Source: Chitinophagaceae bacterium (GTDB lineage: Bacteria; Bacteroidota; Bacteroidia; Chitinophagales; Chitinophagaceae). Taken from it: a DNA stretch of 9,231 nt. Made by a program: the position numbers and the translations under genes. Location: contig JACFNM010000160.1 in assembly GCA_019454915.1 (NCBI GenBank), positions 1 to 9,231 on the forward strand. Direction: 5' to 3'. How positions within the stretch are numbered: the stretch's first letter is position 1; every line of letters starts with the position of its first letter. Under the pieces are notes generated by a model, which had not been told where the DNA came from, did no database searches, and saw nothing but the letters and a program-made list of their open reading frames with translations. Shown piece by piece: positions 5,968-9,231 of this stretch.

Positions 5968-6932
5968 AAGCTATTACTTATAATGTACCCGGAGATCCTT
6001 CCGTCCTTCAGATCACAGAACGGCCTATACCGGTTGTTGGTGCAAATGAAGTATTGATAGAAGTAGCGGCAGCCGGAATCAACCGTCCTGACATTTTACA
6101 GCGACAGGGAAAATATCCCGCTCCTGCCGGCGTGGTACAGGATATACCCGGACTGGAGGTTGCCGGTACAATTTTGAAAACCGGGGTCGGCGTAAATGAA
6201 TGGCAAGCCGGCGACCGGGTCTGTGCCCTGGTACCCGGAGGAGGCTATGCCGCTTATGTGGCAGCGGATGCTGGAAGTTGCCTGCCCATACCACGGGGCT
6301 TCAGCCTGGAAGAAGCTGCTGCTCTGCCCGAAGTTCTTTTCACGGTCTGGCATAACGTCTTTCAGCGAGGCCGGCTTCAGCCGGATGAAAATGCTTTGAT
6401 TTATGGCGGCTCGGGAGGAATCGGTTCCATGGCTATTCAACTGGTGCATCTAACAGGCGCTCACGCATTCACGCTGGCAAGTTCATCAGAGAAGAAAGAA
6501 TATTGCCTTAAACTGGGCGCTGAAAAAGCGGTCGGTTACGACGAGCGTGAAATACAGGAGGAACTATCCAACGATTCCATAGACTTAATATTAGACAGTC
6601 TCGGCGGAAAATACACGAACATTAACCTTGAACTGCTCAAGCCCGAGGGTCGGTTGGTATTTATTAATGCTATGGAAGGCACCAAACCGGCTCTCAACAT
6701 TCTTAAGCTGATGACCAAGAGACTTCATATCACCGGAAGTACGCTCCGCTCACGAACGAAAGAATTCAAATCCGCGCTCGCAAAAGACATATTAAAAAAC
6801 GCCTATCCTCTTTTGGAAAATAAGCGTTTTCAAACCCTGGTCCGATACCGTTTCCCTGTTGAAAAAGCCTCTGAAGCGCATGCGCTTATGGAGTCCAGAA
6901 ACTTTATGGGAAAAATAATATTGTATTTTTAG
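5964..6932 (+). CDS. Zinc-independent MDR-family NAD(P)H:quinone oxidoreductase (PIG3-like)
   Basis: A 322-residue medium-chain dehydrogenase/reductase. The N-terminal GroES-like domain has the quinone-reductase signature AGINRPDILQRQGKYP (38-53). The Rossmann domain has YGGSGGIGSMAIQL (147-160) for the NADP cofactor, with serines at 173-175 in the region that usually contacts the 2'-phosphate. The structural and catalytic zinc-ligand cysteines of alcohol dehydrogenases are absent, which places it with zinc-free quinone or enoyl reductases (PIG3/QOR group). Such enzymes reduce quinones or alpha,beta-unsaturated carbonyls. Its ATG overlaps the stop of the monooxygenase gene. Its own stop overlaps that of the convergent reductase gene, so there is no intergenic terminator here. 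Confidence 0.9.
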   Translation: MKAITYNVPGDPSVLQITERPIPVVGANEVLIEVAAAGINRPDILQRQGKYPAPAGVVQDIPGLEVAGTILKTGVGVNEWQAGDRVCALVPGGGYAAYVAADAGSCLPIPRGFSLEEAAALPEVLFTVWHNVFQRGRLQPDENALIYGGSGGIGSMAIQLVHLTGAHAFTLASSSEKKEYCLKLGAEKAVGYDEREIQEELSNDSIDLILDSLGGKYTNINLELLKPEGRLVFINAMEGTKPALNILKLMTKRLHITGSTLRSRTKEFKSALAKDILKNAYPLLENKRFQTLVRYRFPVEKASEAHALMESRNFMGKIILYF

Positions 6933-7597
6933 AAACCTTCTTTTACGATGTGGTCTTCCGCGACACCTAAGGAAGCCAGTTCCTTCTCCACTGCGTCCAT
7001 CATCGGTGGCGGGCCACAGAGATAATAATATTTTCCTTCGCCGTCAGTCTGGCTTTTTATCAGTTCGGCAGTGATAAATCCATGTTCATACCCGGCTACT
7101 TTCTCTCCGGATAAAACATTGATAAAGTTTTTCCCTAATAAATGCCTGAATTTCTCCTCGTCAATAATGTCTTCTTTAGCCCTGTTGGCAAATATTAATT
7201 TATTATTACCAATCTTATTCTCGCTTTCCAGCTTTTTCAATATAGCGATAAAAGGAGTAATACCGGCGCCGCCGGCAATAAAGATTCCCTCTCCCTTATA
7301 ATGAATATCTCCATATACATCATATAAGGTTATCTGGTCGCCACTCTTAAGCGATAACAACTGGTTGGTGACCCCGTTATGAGACGGGTAAGTCTTAATA
7401 GTGACCTCCACATAGTCATCATCCTGCAAAGAGGTAAAGGTAAAGGTCCTTATTTCTTTTTCCCAACCTTCCTTATGAATAGAAATATCAACAGCCTGCC
7501 CTGGGATATAGGTTAACCCTTCTGGTTTTTCAAGCATGATTCTCAACACATTATGCGTAACGTGTCTGACAGATTTAACTTTTACCGTATGTGCCAT
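6929..7597 (-). CDS. FNR-family FAD/NAD(P)H oxidoreductase (flavodoxin/flavin reductase-like)
   Basis: A 222-residue stand-alone ferredoxin-NADP-reductase module. The FAD-binding barrel carries the RTFTFTS motif (50-56, RxYS type) and HNGVTNQL (73-80). The pyridine-nucleotide domain has GGAGITPF (109-116) and YLCGPPPMM (192-200). There is no globin, plant-type [2Fe-2S] domain or membrane segment, so the electron acceptor must be another protein or free flavin. Length and plan resemble Fre/LuxG flavin reductases and flavodoxin reductases. It is third after the sigma factor and folE, 14 bp downstream of folE, and most likely co-transcribed. A TATTTTTG sits 3 nt before its ATG but is too close to serve as an ordinary promoter. 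Possible partners are the luciferase-like monooxygenase next door or a ferredoxin/flavodoxin elsewhere (inference). Confidence 0.9.
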   Translation of the reverse strand: MAHTVKVKSVRHVTHNVLRIMLEKPEGLTYIPGQAVDISIHKEGWEKEIRTFTFTSLQDDDYVEVTIKTYPSHNGVTNQLLSLKSGDQITLYDVYGDIHYKGEGIFIAGGAGITPFIAILKKLESENKIGNNKLIFANRAKEDIIDEEKFRHLLGKNFINVLSGEKVAGYEHGFITAELIKSQTDGEGKYYYLCGPPPMMDAVEKELASLGVAEDHIVKEGF

Positions 7598-7611
7598 TTC
7601 AAAAATAATTT

Positions 7612-8259
7612 TTAGTGAATATAAGACAGAAATTCCTGTTGAACCGATTTACCCTCAAACTTTCCTGAATAATGGACGGTTACTGTCTTGCTATTGGTGT
7701 CTTTTATTCCGCGGGCCGCAACACATAAATGATCTGCTTCAATCATCACCGCCACATCATCGTGTTGTAATATCTCTTTTAGCCCTTCGGCAATTTGTTC
7801 CGTGAGCCGTTCCTGCACCTGAGGACGTTTTGCATAATATTGTACCAGCCGGTTCATCTTGGATAAGCCTATCACCTGCTCATGGGGAAAATAAGCAACA
7901 TGTACTTTACCGATAATCGGTACAAAATGATGTTCACAATTGGAGTAAAGCGTAATGTCTTTCTCAACCAGCATTTTACTATAACCGTATTTGTTGTCGA
8001 AAAGACTGATAGACGGTTTGTTTTTTGGGTTCAACCCGCTGAACATCTCCTTTACAAACATTTTAGCAACCCGCCTCGGTGTTCCGTTCAGACTGTCATC
8101 GGTCAGATCCAGTCCGAGTGTTTCCATAATCTTCCTGAAATGGTACTGTATTTTTTCTATCTTTTCTGAATCGGAAAGTTCAAATGCATCTTCCCGAAGT
8201 GGTGTATTAATAAGCTCTTTTTCAATGTCTGCATTAATAATCTCCTGAATACTTTCCAT
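7612..8259 (-). CDS. folE: GTP cyclohydrolase I (FolE, type IA)
   Basis: FolE converts GTP to 7,8-dihydroneopterin triphosphate, the entry to folate, and in bacteria also to queuosine and other pterins. The 215-residue protein has an N-terminal extension of about 30 residues, the NGTPRRVAKMF segment (58-68), YSNCEHHFVPIIGKVHVAY (105-123) and DHLCVAARGI (176-185). The zinc ligands expected from E. coli FolE map to C108, H111 and C179, with catalytic histidines at H110 and H177, so the active site appears complete. It lies 19 bp after the sigma-factor gene and 14 bp before the FNR-like gene on the same strand, with no visible internal promoter or terminator. The unusual operon partner, a sigma factor, suggests conditional expression of this copy (inference). 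Another folE could exist elsewhere in the genome. Confidence 0.96.
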   Translation of the reverse strand: MESIQEIINADIEKELINTPLREDAFELSDSEKIEKIQYHFRKIMETLGLDLTDDSLNGTPRRVAKMFVKEMFSGLNPKNKPSISLFDNKYGYSKMLVEKDITLYSNCEHHFVPIIGKVHVAYFPHEQVIGLSKMNRLVQYYAKRPQVQERLTEQIAEGLKEILQHDDVAVMIEADHLCVAARGIKDTNSKTVTVHYSGKFEGKSVQQEFLSYIH

Positions 8260-8278
8260 CTGTTTATGCTGTTTTATT

Positions 8279-8950
8279 TTATAATTCCTTAATAATGTTC
8301 ATTACCCTTTCTACCATAGCATCGCAATACACCAAATTAAATTCATAAAGTTCTGCCGCAGTATATTCTTTTTCAATCACGGATCTCAACATAGATTTCG
8401 CCCTGTTCAGCCTTACTTTCACATTAGATTCACTAATATCAAGCAGGTTAGCTGTTTCCATTACATTCAGTCCGTTTGCTTCTCTGAGAGAGAATACAAT
8501 CCGGTAATCCAGCGGAATCTTCTCCAACGCCCTCTCTATTACTTTACCCAGCTCACGGTTATGAACGACCTTATCCGTGCTGTTGTTGTAGTCGCCAAAC
8601 ATGGGAGTTGATTGTTCACTCGCGTCCTGCATAATTTCGCTTTTAAAACTTGATTTTTGTTTTTTGCGGTAGCAGTTATTCATCATGATACGGATTATCC
8701 AGGTTTTAAAACTTGATCTCCCTTCAAACTGAGACAGACCTCTGTAAGCATCAATGTAGGTGTCCTGCATCAAATCCTGCGTGTCGTCATGATCATAATT
8801 GTAAGACCGCCCCACTTTGTACAACTGTGAATTGTATCTCCTGACTATAATTTCGTAGAGCGCTTTTTCACCGTTCCGGATCCGATCAATCACTTCCAAA
8901 TCAGTGTACGTTTCAGATAAACTCATAATTGGTTTTGCATTGCTTTCCAT
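8279..8950 (-). CDS. ECF-type sigma-70 family RNA polymerase sigma factor
   Basis: A 223-residue sigma factor with region 2 at about 22-95 (DDTQDLMQDTYIDAYRGL at 55-72 for core binding and FKTWIIRIMMNNCYRKK at 81-97 for -10 recognition) and region 4 at about 135-190. Region 4 ends in the helix-turn-helix VMETANLLDISESNVKVRLNRAKSML. The linker (98-134) is polar. After region 4 comes a tail of about 32 residues (192-223) with FNLVYCDAMVERVM, a conserved type of C-terminal extension in some ECF groups, where it may sense or bind a partner. No anti-sigma gene is adjacent within the window; the next gene is folE. I chose the ATG at 8950; M9 is a possible later start, since the first eight residues look non-conserved. 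Its target promoters, including self-regulation, are unknown. Confidence 0.93.
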   Translation of the reverse strand: MESNAKPIMSLSETYTDLEVIDRIRNGEKALYEIIVRRYNSQLYKVGRSYNYDHDDTQDLMQDTYIDAYRGLSQFEGRSSFKTWIIRIMMNNCYRKKQKSSFKSEIMQDASEQSTPMFGDYNNSTDKVVHNRELGKVIERALEKIPLDYRIVFSLREANGLNVMETANLLDISESNVKVRLNRAKSMLRSVIEKEYTAAELYEFNLVYCDAMVERVMNIIKEL

Positions 8951-8989
8951 GAAATAACGGTCCTATTCGGTTAGATATAATAATAAGTA

Positions 8990-9039
8990 AAAACTCGCCC
9001 GTCTCTTGTAATTACCACACAAGCCGAAAAGTCGCCCGT
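8990..9039. repeat. 13-bp direct repeat pair upstream of the sigma factor
   Basis: AAAACTCGCCCGT and AAAAGTCGCCCGT share 12 of 13 bases and lie in the same orientation with starts 37 bp apart (between three and four helical turns). Their GC-rich core stands out against the A/T-rich surroundings. The placement suits paired operators or ECF promoter elements controlling the sigma-folE-reductase operon (inference). Confidence 0.5.
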
Positions 9040-9062
9040 GTATCGTTTATGATAAATCATTC

Positions 9063-9230
9063 CTACATAATAAGTTGATTAATAAACATATACAATAATA
9101 TAACTGCATTCTCAACATCCTCCAATTGATTAGAGTAGGTAAGGTTCAAAAAGGTTACAGGTAATAGAGAAAACTTCGACGAGACATCATCGTCCATCAA
9201 AGCCGGATGAAACGCATTAGCAAGGAGATA
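9063..9230 (-). CDS. Possible C-terminal end of an unknown gene entering from the right edge
   Basis: On the minus strand one frame is open from the window edge for 55 codons to a TAG at 9063-9065. The translation includes MDDDVSSKFSLLPVTFLNLTY and ends LLYMFINQLIM. I recognise no family. In A/T-rich DNA an open stretch of this length at an edge may be chance, and the AAGGAG on the plus strand argues that the edge may instead be intergenic. If real, its stop is 112 bp before the sigma-factor ATG. Confidence 0.2.
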   Translation of the reverse strand, partial: YLLANAFHPALMDDDVSSKFSLLPVTFLNLTYSNQLEDVENAVILLYMFINQLIM

Positions 9231-9231
9231 G

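Larger units (their letters stand above)
8951..9231. other. Sigma-factor upstream region with a repeated 13-mer
   Basis: This 281-bp stretch holds no confident gene. Seen in it: AAAACTCGCCCGT (8990-9002) and AAAAGTCGCCCGT (9027-9039), direct repeats differing at one base, 37 bp apart start to start, and 51-100 bp before the sigma ATG. Between them are CTTGT and ACAAG arms around a GTAATTAC palindrome. GACGA and TCGTC arms occur at 9178-9194. I find no match to the TTTG-N19-TAnnTTTG promoter for the sigma gene. The plus strand ends with AAGGAG, which could be a ribosome-binding site for a gene starting just outside. Confidence 0.45.

Noticed and set aside
6079..6449. Minus-strand open frames inside the MDR gene.
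   Set aside because: They run antisense to a well-supported coding sequence, show no recognisable domain, and have no promoter or spacing that suggests a gene.
7600..7607. TATTTTTG on the minus strand just before the reductase gene as a promoter.
   Set aside because: It lies 3 nt before the ATG, leaving no room for a transcription start upstream of the codon, and no TTTG is found 19 bp before it. It is more likely an A/T-rich leader.
3526..8259. A pterin-dependent monoamine pathway linking folE with the aromatic-type decarboxylase.
   Set aside because: No aromatic amino acid hydroxylase, 6-pyruvoyl-tetrahydropterin synthase or sepiapterin reductase is present, the two genes are in opposite operons, and folE has a general role in folate synthesis.

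Overview
The window looks like a chromosomal segment of a member of the Bacteroidota, probably close to Chitinophagaceae or Sphingobacteriia (the family level is inference). Three things point there. Several promoters match the Bacteroidota form (TTTG, 19 bp, TAnnTTTG). Starts lack clear Shine-Dalgarno sequences and have A/T-rich leaders. The protein families present (long-form HisG, multi-domain DUF2249 protein, ECF sigma factor with a conserved C-terminal tail, stand-alone flavodoxin-reductase-like protein) are common in that phylum. I see no tRNA, rRNA, CRISPR array, insertion sequence, integrase or phage gene.

Layout. (1) Positions 1-1843, minus strand, are the start of a histidine biosynthesis operon: a promoter, a 16-residue leader peptide with seven His codons, a transcription attenuator, hisG, and the first 235 codons of hisD, which runs off the left edge. 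(2) Positions 1946-2701, minus strand, encode a protein made of three DUF2249-like repeats, the middle one degenerate. (3) Positions 2702-2865 are a divergent promoter region with two inverted -7 elements and a 10-bp palindrome. (4) Positions 2866-6932, plus strand, carry a single-cysteine thioredoxin-fold protein, a terminator hairpin, then a tight three-gene unit: PLP-dependent decarboxylase, luciferase-like flavin monooxygenase, and zinc-independent quinone-reductase-type MDR protein. (5) Positions 6929-8950, minus strand, are a compact operon of ECF sigma factor, folE (GTP cyclohydrolase I) and a FAD/NAD(P)H reductase. Its last gene converges on the MDR gene with overlapping stop codons. 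(6) Positions 8951-9231 are upstream of the sigma factor, with a repeated 13-mer and a possible C-terminal gene tail entering from the right edge.

How the genes may work together. The his part is self-contained, and its attenuator can be read directly from the sequence: translation of the His run should decide between an 8-bp antiterminator and a 10-bp terminator stem, and the antiterminator strand overlaps the leader stop codon. The remainder is rich in redox enzymes (thioredoxin fold, flavin monooxygenase, quinone reductase, flavin/ferredoxin-type reductase), with folE under what looks like sigma-factor co-transcription. A shared oxidative or electrophile-stress role is plausible but is inference only. 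The strongest result is the his attenuator; the sigma-folE-reductase operon and the triple DUF2249 protein are secondary.
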